Positions 1 to 5,012 of a DNA stretch of 8,944 nucleotides are shown here, piece by piece. The notes beneath the pieces were generated by a model. The model worked only from the letters and a program-made list of their open reading frames with translations, was not told the DNA's origin and ran no database searches. The stretch covers positions 1-8,944 of the forward strand of contig DAOUWY010000060.1 of NCBI GenBank assembly GCA_030666885.1, given 5' to 3'. The position numbers were made by a program, and so were the translations under genes. Position 1 is the stretch's first letter. The number at the start of each line of letters is the position of its first letter. This DNA is from Methanosarcinales archaeon. Lineage in GTDB: Archaea > Halobacteriota > Methanosarcinia > Methanosarcinales > Methanocomedenaceae.

Positions 1-745
1 GTGGTGTTATCACTTCATCATCTATAACAAAGAGGATGTTCATGGTACCAACTTCGTCGATATATTTATGGCGCTCCCCACCGAGCCAGAGAACCTGGGC
101 GAAACCTTTCTCCTGTGCGATCTCGGCAGGCAGGCGGCTGGCTGCATAGTTGCCTGCGGTCTTTACATCCCCTACTCCACCTTTGACTGCTCTTACATAT
201 TCCTCGGGCACAAGCAGACTGACCGGATTGAAGCCTTCTTTGTAGTATGCACCTACCGGGGAGAGGATTATCATGAACCTATATGTAGAGGATGGGTGGA
301 CTCCAACGAAATTATCTGTACCGAAAATAAAAGGACGTATGTATAATGAATGTCCTGTGTCTTTTGGTATCCAGTCCCTTTCCAGTTTTATCAGTTCGGT
401 CATGGCATCGAAGAACATGTCCTTATCGATGGTCGGCATGCACATCCTCTCATTGGACCTGTTCATCCTCTCCAGGTTCTTTTCGGGCCTGAAGATGTTG
501 ATACTGCCATCCCTGACATGAAAGGCTTTTAGCCCCTCAAATACAGCCTGGGCGTAATGTAGAGTGCACATAGCAGGTTCGAACTCAATTTTACCGTAGG
601 GTTCGATCCGTTGGTTGATCCATTCCCCATTTTCATAGTCCATGCTGAACATGTGGTCTGAAAATACTTCACCGAAACCAAGATTTTTAAAATCGACTGA
701 TTTGATCTTACTTGTTTTGGCTTTTGTTATTTTTATATCAGACAT
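1..745 (-). CDS. ilvE: Branched-chain amino acid aminotransferase, N-terminal part (cut by window edge)
   Basis: Partial gene: 248 codons read leftwards from ATG at 745-743 and leave the window still open. The product is a fold-type IV, PLP-dependent aminotransferase that interconverts leucine, isoleucine or valine with their 2-oxo acids, using glutamate/2-oxoglutarate, in the cytoplasm. Visible signatures are HYAQAVFEGLKAF (about residues 63-75), RPEKNLERMNRS (86-97), YIRPFIFGTD (135-144), the Schiff-base region GDVKTAGNYAAS with the predicted PLP lysine at K195, and QVLWLGGE followed by EVGTMN (231-236), which binds the cofactor. It resembles the eukaryotic-type BCAT branch, with a long N-terminus, more than E. 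coli IlvE. The family is about 300-360 residues long, so roughly a third is missing. It is transcribed divergently from glnK. The start is supported by the N-terminal length and by an AT-rich element just upstream. Confidence 0.93.
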   Translation of the reverse strand, partial: MSDIKITKAKTSKIKSVDFKNLGFGEVFSDHMFSMDYENGEWINQRIEPYGKIEFEPAMCTLHYAQAVFEGLKAFHVRDGSINIFRPEKNLERMNRSNERMCMPTIDKDMFFDAMTELIKLERDWIPKDTGHSLYIRPFIFGTDNFVGVHPSSTYRFMIILSPVGAYYKEGFNPVSLLVPEEYVRAVKGGVGDVKTAGNYAASRLPAEIAQEKGFAQVLWLGGERHKYIDEVGTMNILFVIDDEVITP

Positions 746-761
746 GATTGATGCCCCTGAT

Positions 762-773
762 TTTTTTAAATAT
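762..773 (-). promoter_or_regulatory. Candidate TATA box for ilvE
   Basis: On the minus strand the sequence reads ATATTTAAAAAA, centred about 23 nt before the ATG at 745. An archaeal TATA box lies about 26 nt before the transcription start, so transcription would begin at or very near the start codon, giving a leaderless or nearly leaderless mRNA. AGGGG before the ATG could act as a weak ribosome binding site if transcription starts further upstream. This is inference from sequence only. Confidence 0.35.
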
Positions 774-850
774 GTGGTGGATTACCTATTACTGATTAAC
801 CTTAATAAAGATTATGGAATGATAGTTATGATTGACATGGGTTAAAAATT

Positions 851-870
851 GGTATTTTAAGATCAATACC
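851..870. repeat. Inverted repeat GGTATT-N8-AATACC
   Basis: Six-base perfect arms separated by eight bases, within the ilvE/glnK intergenic region. It contains GGTA and TACC, the half-sites I recall for the methanosarcinal nitrogen repressor NrpR. Here they are 12 bases apart rather than six, and the site lies more than 200 bp from glnK, so an NrpR role is doubtful. Confidence 0.4.
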
Positions 871-1024
871 TTCGCCATTAATCAGTACTAACCACCATTA
901 ATACTTCCAATATTTGCTGCCATAAACAAAGCGCTCCGAAGTTGAGGTAATCCCCTCTTCGAAATCGGTCCGGTATTATTCTTGAATTGCTTTACAATTT
1001 TTACAATACTCCTTACCATCCAAC

Positions 1025-1050
1025 ATTGACAAATTTTAAAATGCGTCAAT
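1025..1050. promoter_or_regulatory. 26-bp dyad, candidate operator of glnK-amtB
   Basis: Outer arms ATTGAC (1025-1030) and GTCAAT (1045-1050) share their centre, 1037.5, with an inner perfect palindrome ATTTTAAAAT (1033-1042). Only two base pairs of the 13 possible are broken. The element ends 8 bp before the likely TATA box of glnK, a usual position for an archaeal regulator or TBP/TFB-recruiting activator site. The binding factor is unknown. Confidence 0.45.
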
Positions 1051-1058
1051 AGAAACCA

Positions 1059-1068
1059 TTATATATTA
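1059..1068 (+). promoter_or_regulatory. TATA box of glnK-amtB
   Basis: TTATATATTA is centred at about 1063, roughly 33 nt before the proposed glnK ATG at 1097. Predicted transcription start is near 1090, leaving a leader of only a few bases. That fits the lack of a good Shine-Dalgarno site before glnK. The AT-rich core of the dyad at 1033-1042 is a weaker alternative TATA element. Confidence 0.5.
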
Positions 1069-1096
1069 TGTAGTCGGCTATCGTGTGGCGATACCT

Positions 1097-1444
1097 ATGA
1101 AATACGTAATAGCAATAATACGACCTGAACGGCTGGATGCTGTTAAGCGGGAGCTTCAGGAGGTTGAAGTAAACAGATTGACAGTAACATCTGTTTCCGG
1201 TTATGGGGCACAAAAAGGGCATTTGGAAGTATACAGGGCACTGGAGTATGAAGTAAACCTTCTTGAAAAGATCAAACTTGACATCGCAGTTAATGACGAG
1301 TTTTTAAAACCCACGATCGAGGCAATACAGCGAGGAGCCAAAACCAATGAAAAAGGGGAGATAGGGGATGGTAAGATATTCGTGCTGCCACTTGAGGACG
1401 TCATAAGGATAAGCACCGGAGAAATAGGGTCCGGAGCAATTTAG
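1097..1444 (+). CDS. glnK: P-II nitrogen regulatory protein GlnK
   Basis: A 115-residue P-II signal protein, the usual family length (about 112). It forms trimers that bind ATP/ADP and 2-oxoglutarate and control ammonium transport by docking on AmtB. The start was placed at ATG 1097 because family members begin MK(Y/K)(V/I); the in-frame GTG at 1085 would add only MAIP, with no better ribosome site. The T-loop GAQKGHLEVYRALEYEV (37-53) keeps Q39 and Y51, the tyrosine that is uridylylated in bacterial GlnB. The B-loop TNEKGEIGDGKIFV (83-96) and C-loop region IRISTGEIG (103-111) follow the nucleotide-site pattern. The stop codon overlaps the ribosome site of amtB, which starts 12 bases on, so the two genes are co-transcribed. 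This pairing favours GlnK over the nitrogenase-linked NifI forms. Whether Y51 is modified in this organism cannot be told. Confidence 0.95.
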   Translation: MKYVIAIIRPERLDAVKRELQEVEVNRLTVTSVSGYGAQKGHLEVYRALEYEVNLLEKIKLDIAVNDEFLKPTIEAIQRGAKTNEKGEIGDGKIFVLPLEDVIRISTGEIGSGAI

Positions 1445-1456
1445 GAGGGTAAAAAT

Positions 1457-2650
1457 ATGGCTATTGTTGCAGCAGATACTGCATGGGTCCTGATCTCATC
1501 AGCACTGGTATTATTCATGCTTCCCGGACTTGCGCTATTCTATGGAGGGATGGTGCGGCGTAAGAATGTGCTGAGCAGCATGATGCACTCGTTCGTTGCG
1601 ATGGGTGTTATTGCTATAGAGTGGGTGATAATTGGTTACTCGCTTGCATTCGGGACCGGGAACTGGTTCATAGGCGGATTTGAGCATGTATTCCTGCGGG
1701 GGATTGACCTTTACTCGACATCAGGTACGATTCCCACATACACATTTATTGTGTTCCAGGGTATGTTCGCAATAATAACGCCTGCCCTGATCTCTGGTGC
1801 TCTTGTCGGGCGTATCAAATTCAAGTCATATATCGCATTTATCGCATTATGGGGTCTAATCGTCTATGCCCCAGTATGCCACTGGGTATGGGGCGGTGGA
1901 TTCCTTACAGGGGAAGCACTTGATTTTGCAGGTGGTACGGTTGTCCACATAACATCAGGTATCTCAGCCCTTGCACTCCTGGTCTTCCTTGGCAAAAGGA
2001 AAGGATATGGCCTGGATGCAATTAAGCCGCACAATGTTACTTTCACATTGCTTGGTGTAGGGCTTTTATGGTTTGGCTGGTTCGGGTTCAATGCAGGGTC
2101 TGCCCTGGCTGCTGATGAAGTTGCAGGACTTGCATTTTTAACAACGTTCATTGCACCGGCAGCTGCAGGACTTTCGTGGATGACAGCAGAATGGATCCAT
2201 AGCGGAAAACCAACTGCATTGGGTTTTGCAACCGGAATTTTGGCAGGGCTTGTTGCAATCACCCCTGCTGCTGGTTTTGTTACACCGATGGCAGCGATCC
2301 TGATAGGATTTATCGCAGGAATTGTGTGCTATTGGGCCGTGATGTTAAAAGGTAAACTGGGCTATGATGATTCACTTGATGTGTTCGGGGTTCATGGTGC
2401 CGGGGGGATTACTGGTGCACTCTTAACCGGTGTATTTGCAAGTGTGGGGGCCACAGGTCTTTTGCTTGGTAATTCACACCAGTTATTGCTACAGCTTGAA
2501 GGGGTGGTTATCGCGATCATCTATGCGAGTGTTTGTACAATCTTAATTGGATTTGTGCTTGACAGAACAATGGGGCTAAAGGTCACTGAGAGCGAGGAAA
2601 ATATCGGGCTTGACAAGACATGTCATGGCGAGACAGCGTATAACATTTAA
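1457..2650 (+). CDS. amtB: Ammonium transporter AmtB
   Basis: A 397-residue Amt/Mep/Rh channel that moves ammonium across the cell membrane, close to archaeal Amt lengths. It has about eleven hydrophobic segments and, unlike E. coli AmtB, no added N-terminal signal peptide. Key residues by alignment to E. coli AmtB are the twin histidines of the pore, H164 (GGTVVHITSG) and H313 (DVFGVHGAGG), the gate phenylalanine F104 (QGMFAIIT), W145 (VWGGG), D156 (ALDFAGG), and WFGWFGFNAGSA (205-216). The C-terminal tail after the last helix, ENIGLDKTCHGETAY, is the conserved cytosolic segment that couples the subunits and contacts GlnK. GGAGGG at 1444-1449 overlaps the glnK stop and gives a strong ribosome site 7 nt before the ATG. 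A hairpin and T-run follow the stop directly. Confidence 0.97.
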   Translation: MAIVAADTAWVLISSALVLFMLPGLALFYGGMVRRKNVLSSMMHSFVAMGVIAIEWVIIGYSLAFGTGNWFIGGFEHVFLRGIDLYSTSGTIPTYTFIVFQGMFAIITPALISGALVGRIKFKSYIAFIALWGLIVYAPVCHWVWGGGFLTGEALDFAGGTVVHITSGISALALLVFLGKRKGYGLDAIKPHNVTFTLLGVGLLWFGWFGFNAGSALAADEVAGLAFLTTFIAPAAAGLSWMTAEWIHSGKPTALGFATGILAGLVAITPAAGFVTPMAAILIGFIAGIVCYWAVMLKGKLGYDDSLDVFGVHGAGGITGALLTGVFASVGATGLLLGNSHQLLLQLEGVVIAIIYASVCTILIGFVLDRTMGLKVTESEENIGLDKTCHGETAYNI

Positions 2651-2684
2651 GTGGAGGGATCATTGGATTCCTTCCACTATTTTT
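2651..2684 (+). terminator. Hairpin and T-run after amtB
   Basis: Starting right after the amtB stop, GTGGAGG pairs with CCTTCCAC (one bulged base) around a loop of about 12 nt, followed by TATTTTT. A second run of seven T lies at 2696-2702. Archaeal termination depends mainly on oligo-T, so either run may serve. Confidence 0.55.
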
Positions 2685-2743
2685 CCCTGGCCTGCTTTTT
2701 TTCTGTTTGACATTGAGCCACTTACGTTGTGTTTTGCTCATTG

Positions 2744-2755
2744 AAAAAAATAAAA
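2744..2755 (-). terminator. Oligo-T terminator of tRNA-Lys
   Basis: On the minus strand CTTTTATTTTTTTC begins a few bases after the tRNA 3' CCA. Oligo-T runs of this kind are the usual archaeal termination signal after tRNA genes. It faces the amtB terminator, so the two units end back to back. Confidence 0.5.
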
Positions 2756-2759
2756 GTCA

Positions 2760-2836
2760 TGGCGGGCTGGAAGGGATTTGAACCCCTGGCCGATGGATTA
2801 AGAGTCCATCGCTCTGCCTGTCTAAGCTACCAGCCC
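2760..2836 (-). tRNA. tRNA-Lys (anticodon CTT), CCA encoded
   Basis: The cloverleaf is readable on the minus strand. Acceptor stem GGGCTGG (2836-2830) pairs with CCAGCCC (2770-2764), followed by discriminator G and an encoded CCA (2762-2760). The D-arm is TAGCTTAGACAGGCAGAGC. The anticodon arm ATGGA-CTCTTAA-TCCAT has loop positions 34-36 = CTT, which reads lysine AAG codons. The T-arm is AGGGG-TTCAAAT-CCCTT, with one G-U pair. There is no intron. Without CCA it is 74 nt. Confidence 0.95.
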
Positions 2837-2853
2837 GTGCTGAAGCTTTCTCA

Positions 2854-2876
2854 TAATTATATTATCATAATATATA
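2854..2876. promoter_or_regulatory. Palindromic AT-rich promoter core between tRNA-Lys and cdc6
   Basis: TATATTAT-C-ATAATATA (2858-2874) is a perfect 17-bp palindrome with one central base. On the minus strand ATAATATAATTA (2865-2854) lies about 24 nt before the tRNA 5' end, the right place for its TATA box. The mirrored plus-strand copy could start a transcript at about 2898 towards cdc6. Confidence 0.45.
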
Positions 2877-2964
2877 CGTTTCGTAAAATGTGCATGAAAC
2901 ATTGCAATGCGCTTAAAAAAAAGCATAGAAAAAACGAACCTTCCGCACAAACTGATTAATAACA

Positions 2965-2975
2965 AATTTATACAT
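2965..2975 (+). promoter_or_regulatory. Candidate proximal TATA box of cdc6
   Basis: AAATTTATAC is centred near 2970, about 50 nt before the proposed cdc6 start at 3021. The predicted transcription start is near 2996, leaving a leader of about 25 nt. It competes with the more distal AT-rich element at 2867-2876; sequence alone cannot choose. Confidence 0.35.
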
Positions 2976-3020
2976 CAATATGGAATAAGTAGCAAACAGA
3001 AATTTTGGAATAATAGTGAT

Positions 3021-4133
3021 ATGAACAAAGACCTTCTGATGTGGGACGAGACAATCTTCAAGGACCCGGACCTATTTGAGCTTGACCACATCCCGGAATA
3101 CTTCGCCCACCGTGAATCCCAGATGCGGGCACTCATGTACTGTGTCCGGCCAGCCATGCGCGGCACAAGACCCATAAATGCCTTTTGCACAGGTCCTCCC
3201 GGCACAGGCAAGACCACGGCAGTACACAAACTAATCGAAGAGATAGAGAAATCCACATCAAAAGTAGTTCCCGTACATGTCAACTGCCAGACCAATTCCA
3301 CCCGGTTTACTGTTTACTCCCGGATATACAAAAAATTGTTCGATATAGCCCCGCCATCTTCAGGTGTTTCATTCAACAAGATCAATGAAAAAATAACCAG
3401 GCACCTGGCAGATGAAGAAAAAATACTGGTGGCGGTCCTGGATGATATCAACTACCTGATGCATGAGGGTGAACATGACAAGGTGCTCTATTCACTGCTG
3501 CGCGCGCATGAAACAAATCCCGGTGCCCGTATAGGTGTGATCAACATATTAAGCGATACAGGCATGGGATTTCATTTTGATCCTAAAGTGGAATCAGTCC
3601 TCCTGGCAGAGGAAATAAAGTTCCCCAGGTATACAGGTGATGAGATACGGGACATCCTTAAAAACAGGAACAAACTGGGATTCTACAATAACGTGGTCGG
3701 CACCGAGGTGCTGGAAAAAGTGGTGGAATATACTGAATTGCTTGGCGATCTGAGGGTAGGTATTGACCTGTTCAAGCGCTCAGGTCTCAATGCCGAAATG
3801 CGGGCATCCAGGACCATCGAAGTTGAAGATGTGGACAAAGCCTACAAGACCTCAAAGCTGGTGCACCTCACATACCTGTTAAAGTCATTGAAAAACGAAG
3901 AAAAAGCCCTGCTTGAACTTATTTGCAAGCACACCGAGATCAACACAGGTGAGCTGTATAATGAGTTCCATGATAAAACAGGCCTTGGTTATACCCGATA
4001 TTACGAGACACTGGAAAAACTGTCTGCCTTGAAATTAATAAATGCCAGTTTCACAGGAAAAGGTACCAGGGGCAGAAGCCGCATCATTACCTTGCAGTAC
4101 AGTGCAGACGAAATAATAAAAAGGCTATCATAA
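3021..4133 (+). CDS. cdc6: Orc1/Cdc6 replication initiator
   Basis: A 370-residue initiator ATPase that binds origin recognition boxes and loads the MCM helicase. The reading frame is open back to ATG 2907, but the family begins near 'MNKDLLMWDETIFKDPDLFELDHIPE', so 3021 is chosen; the 38 extra codons look like AT-rich leader. Domains: N-terminal strand with the RESQ segment at 31-34, AAA+ core with Walker A GPPGTGKT (58-65), Walker B ILVAVLDDINYL (135-146), sensor-2 region GDLRVGIDLFKRSGLNAE (242-259) with R245, and a C-terminal winged helix (about 290-370) whose wing KGTRGRSR (347-354) should touch DNA. The second Walker B acidic residue is D142, giving DDIN instead of the common DEID; I believe this form occurs in methanogen homologues. 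An origin recognition box lies 20 bp past the stop. It is convergent with the S27ae cluster. No strong ribosome site is visible. Confidence 0.95.
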   Translation: MNKDLLMWDETIFKDPDLFELDHIPEYFAHRESQMRALMYCVRPAMRGTRPINAFCTGPPGTGKTTAVHKLIEEIEKSTSKVVPVHVNCQTNSTRFTVYSRIYKKLFDIAPPSSGVSFNKINEKITRHLADEEKILVAVLDDINYLMHEGEHDKVLYSLLRAHETNPGARIGVINILSDTGMGFHFDPKVESVLLAEEIKFPRYTGDEIRDILKNRNKLGFYNNVVGTEVLEKVVEYTELLGDLRVGIDLFKRSGLNAEMRASRTIEVEDVDKAYKTSKLVHLTYLLKSLKNEEKALLELICKHTEINTGELYNEFHDKTGLGYTRYYETLEKLSALKLINASFTGKGTRGRSRIITLQYSADEIIKRLS

Positions 4134-4153
4134 ACATAACCTGTCCAGACATG

Positions 4154-4174
4154 CCCTTTGTTTCCACTGGAAAC
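4154..4174 (-). other. Origin recognition box (ORB)
   Basis: On the minus strand the site reads GTTTCCAGTGGAAAC followed by AAAGGG. The 15-base core is a perfect dyad (GTTTCCA / TGGAAAC around one G), and the one-sided A/G extension gives it direction. This is the known Orc1/Cdc6-binding ORB of Euryarchaeota, where the winged helix reads the dyad and the AAA+ domain the G-run. It lies in the 80-bp gap between the ends of cdc6 and S27ae. I found no second full copy in the window. Confidence 0.8.
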
Positions 4175-4192
4175 TATACTAAATAATAAAAT

Positions 4193-4210
4193 CAGTGTGA
4201 AAAAAAGGTG
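4193..4210 (+). other. Degenerate ORB-like site in inverse orientation
   Basis: CAGTGTGAAAAAAAGGTG resembles the ORB half CAGTG-GAAAC-AAAGGG, with one inserted base and two changes, and it points away from the good ORB. Between them lies AT-only sequence apart from one C (4175-4190). This is weak by itself; the same bases make the T-run after S27ae. Confidence 0.25.
4200..4206 (-). terminator. Oligo-T terminator of the S27ae cluster
   Basis: Seven T in a row on the minus strand, beginning 8 nt after the S27ae stop codon. This is the only T-run in the short gap before the convergent cdc6 gene and is the likely end of the long minus-strand transcription unit. Overlap with the ORB-like element is noted separately. 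Confidence 0.45.
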
Positions 4211-4213
4211 CAA

Positions 4214-4363
4214 TTATTTTTTAAACTCAGTATAATTGCACTTTCCACAGGTCAGTCTATCCTTATGATCGGCAAGAAAGAACCCGTCACCGCAGCGGGG
4301 ACAGGACTGTCTTAACCTTTTTATCGAATTATCTGAAACCTCGTAATAATTATGTACAGCCAT
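4214..4363 (-). CDS. rps27ae: 30S ribosomal protein S27ae
   Basis: A 49-residue protein with sequence starting MAVHNYYEVSDNS and ending CGKCNYTEFKK, a clear S27ae. It is a small zinc-ribbon protein of the small ribosomal subunit; the eukaryotic homologue is made as a ubiquitin fusion, the archaeal one is free. The zinc ligands are C21/C24 (CPRCG) and C39/C42 (CGKC), with the conserved FFLADHKDR between them. The start ATG is preceded by a very strong ribosome site, GGTGATC, complementary to the 16S 3' end, with 3 nt spacing. It follows S24e by 20 nt and is certainly co-transcribed. It is the last gene of the cluster; in several Euryarchaeota kae1/bud32 comes next, but here cdc6 converges instead. 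Confidence 0.93.
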   Translation of the reverse strand: MAVHNYYEVSDNSIKRLRQSCPRCGDGFFLADHKDRLTCGKCNYTEFKK

Positions 4364-4383
4364 TGTGATCACCTTGTCTAATT

Positions 4384-4908
4384 TTACACGGTAGGTTCTT
4401 CTTCTGCTACCGGTTCTACAGTTGTAGCTTCTTCTGTTACTACCGGTTCTTCAGTTGTAACTTCTTCTGTTGCTACCGGTTCTTCAGTTGTAGCTTCTTC
4501 TGCTTCTGCCGGTTCTTCAGTTGTAGCTTCTTCTGCTTCTGCCGGTTCTTCAGCAACAGTTTCTTCTCCGGTTGATTCTTCCGGTGATTCACCGGATTCT
4601 TCCTCTGGCGGCTTCCCGGTCTCTTCGGCAGGTTTTAGCTCGTTTCGTTTCAGGACATGTTTATTCTCTATTTCTTTTGCCCGCTCCACATCGGAATATA
4701 TTTTTGCATATCCTGACGTATTTTGGGTGCCATATTCTGTACTGATCTTATCAACAATCACCAGTTCATGTCGGGAGTTGAGCTGCGCAACCAATTTATT
4801 CTTAATCTCATCCCTGGAAGGGGTTGCACCGGTATGGGATATATTGAACGTAATCTCTTTACGGTCTAATAATGGGTTTTCCCAGTTTTTTGTAATATTA
4901 ATCTCCAA
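4384..4908 (-). CDS. rps24e: 30S ribosomal protein S24e with long acidic repeat tail
   Basis: Residues 1-92 are a normal archaeal S24e: NPLLDRKEITFNISHTGATPSRDEIK, ELVIVDKISTEYG, SGYAKIY, RAKEIENKHVLKRN. S24e is a small-subunit ribosomal protein of about 100 residues in most archaea. Here about 80 more residues follow, almost free of basic residues: a Glu/Pro/Ser segment (95-119), then five 11-residue units of the type EEPAEAEEATT (120-174), the last diverged, ending at the stop. It must be disordered and strongly negative; no function is known to me. The start is TTG at 4908-4906: no ATG fits, the family N-terminus M(D/E)I aligns here, and GGAGG lies 7 nt upstream. A 100-nt gap separates it from the dephospho-CoA kinase gene. 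Confidence 0.92.
   Translation of the reverse strand: MEINITKNWENPLLDRKEITFNISHTGATPSRDEIKNKLVAQLNSRHELVIVDKISTEYGTQNTSGYAKIYSDVERAKEIENKHVLKRNELKPAEETGKPPEEESGESPEESTGEETVAEEPAEAEEATTEEPAEAEEATTEEPVATEEVTTEEPVVTEEATTVEPVAEEEPTV
4387..4551. repeat. 33-bp tandem repeat encoding the S24e tail
   Basis: Five 33-bp units in the S24e frame. Read in one register, copies at 4481-4513 and 4514-4546 are identical. Those at 4448-4480 and 4415-4447 differ from them by a few bases, and a shortened, diverged copy precedes them (about 4391-4414). Unit core on the plus strand: TCTTCAGTTGTAGCTTCTTC. The exact copies suggest recent slippage or unequal recombination. There are no spacers, so it is not CRISPR. 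Confidence 0.9.
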
Positions 4909-4999
4909 ATTGAATCCTCCGTTTCGATATCATCAATATCTTGCTGTCATTAATCCTATTATGAAATATGTATTTTTCTTATCCTTTAATCTTCAATGG

Positions 5000-5012
5000 T
5001 TTATATCTTTAA
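5000..5012 (-). promoter_or_regulatory. Possible internal promoter for S24e-S27ae
   Basis: On the minus strand TTAAAGATATAAA overlaps the end of the dephospho-CoA kinase gene. With a start about 26 nt on, near 4980, the leader would be about 70 nt. The 100-nt gap before S24e, long for this cluster, supports separate expression of the two ribosomal genes. There is no direct evidence. Confidence 0.3.

Larger units (their letters stand above)
746..1096. other. Divergent ilvE / glnK intergenic region (351 bp, no gene)
   Basis: I see no convincing coding sequence here. The region carries outward-facing promoter elements at both ends and several repeats: TTAATCAGTA and its inverse at 878-887 and 790-799, CCATTAAT twice at 875-882 and 895-902 (20 bp apart), GGTATT-N8-AATACC at 851-870, TTTACAAT twice at 991-998 and 1000-1007, and a 26-bp dyad at 1025-1050. 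Such density of symmetric elements suggests a regulated region, probably nitrogen control of glnK-amtB, but no known operator is matched exactly. Confidence 0.6.

Noticed and set aside
642..845. 67-codon plus-strand frame over the ilvE start and gap
   Set aside because: It overlaps the N-terminal coding sequence of ilvE in antisense, then runs into AT-rich promoter DNA; no recognisable protein.
937..961. Hairpin CGAAG-TTGAGG...CCTCTTCG in the ilvE/glnK gap
   Set aside because: The arms compete for the same bases, no T-run follows, and the pairing is imperfect; too weak to call a terminator or structured RNA.
1085..1096. GTG start for GlnK
   Set aside because: It adds MAIP before the conserved MKYVIAIIRP start, and there is no ribosome site to favour it.
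1864..2262. 132-codon minus-strand frame opposite amtB
   Set aside because: A shadow of the transporter gene, rich in Pro/Ala/Ser from antisense reading of hydrophobic codons.
2729..2959. 76-codon plus-strand reading frame (MFCSLKKIKVMAGWKGFEPL...)
   Set aside because: It runs straight through the tRNA-Lys gene in antisense; 'GWKGFEPLADGLRVHRSACLSYQP' is the well-known false translation of a tRNA.
2907..3020. 38-residue N-terminal extension of Cdc6 from ATG 2907
   Set aside because: The codons are AT-rich and Lys/Asn-heavy, homologues begin near M at 3021, and a likely TATA box lies inside this stretch.
4240..4252. Second ORB-like match, TTTCCACAGG
   Set aside because: It lies inside S27ae and is explained by the codons of the zinc motif CGKC; the flanking ORB bases are absent.
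4387..4551. CRISPR-like array
   Set aside because: The 33-bp units are contiguous with no spacers and lie in frame inside S24e; it is a protein-coding tandem repeat.
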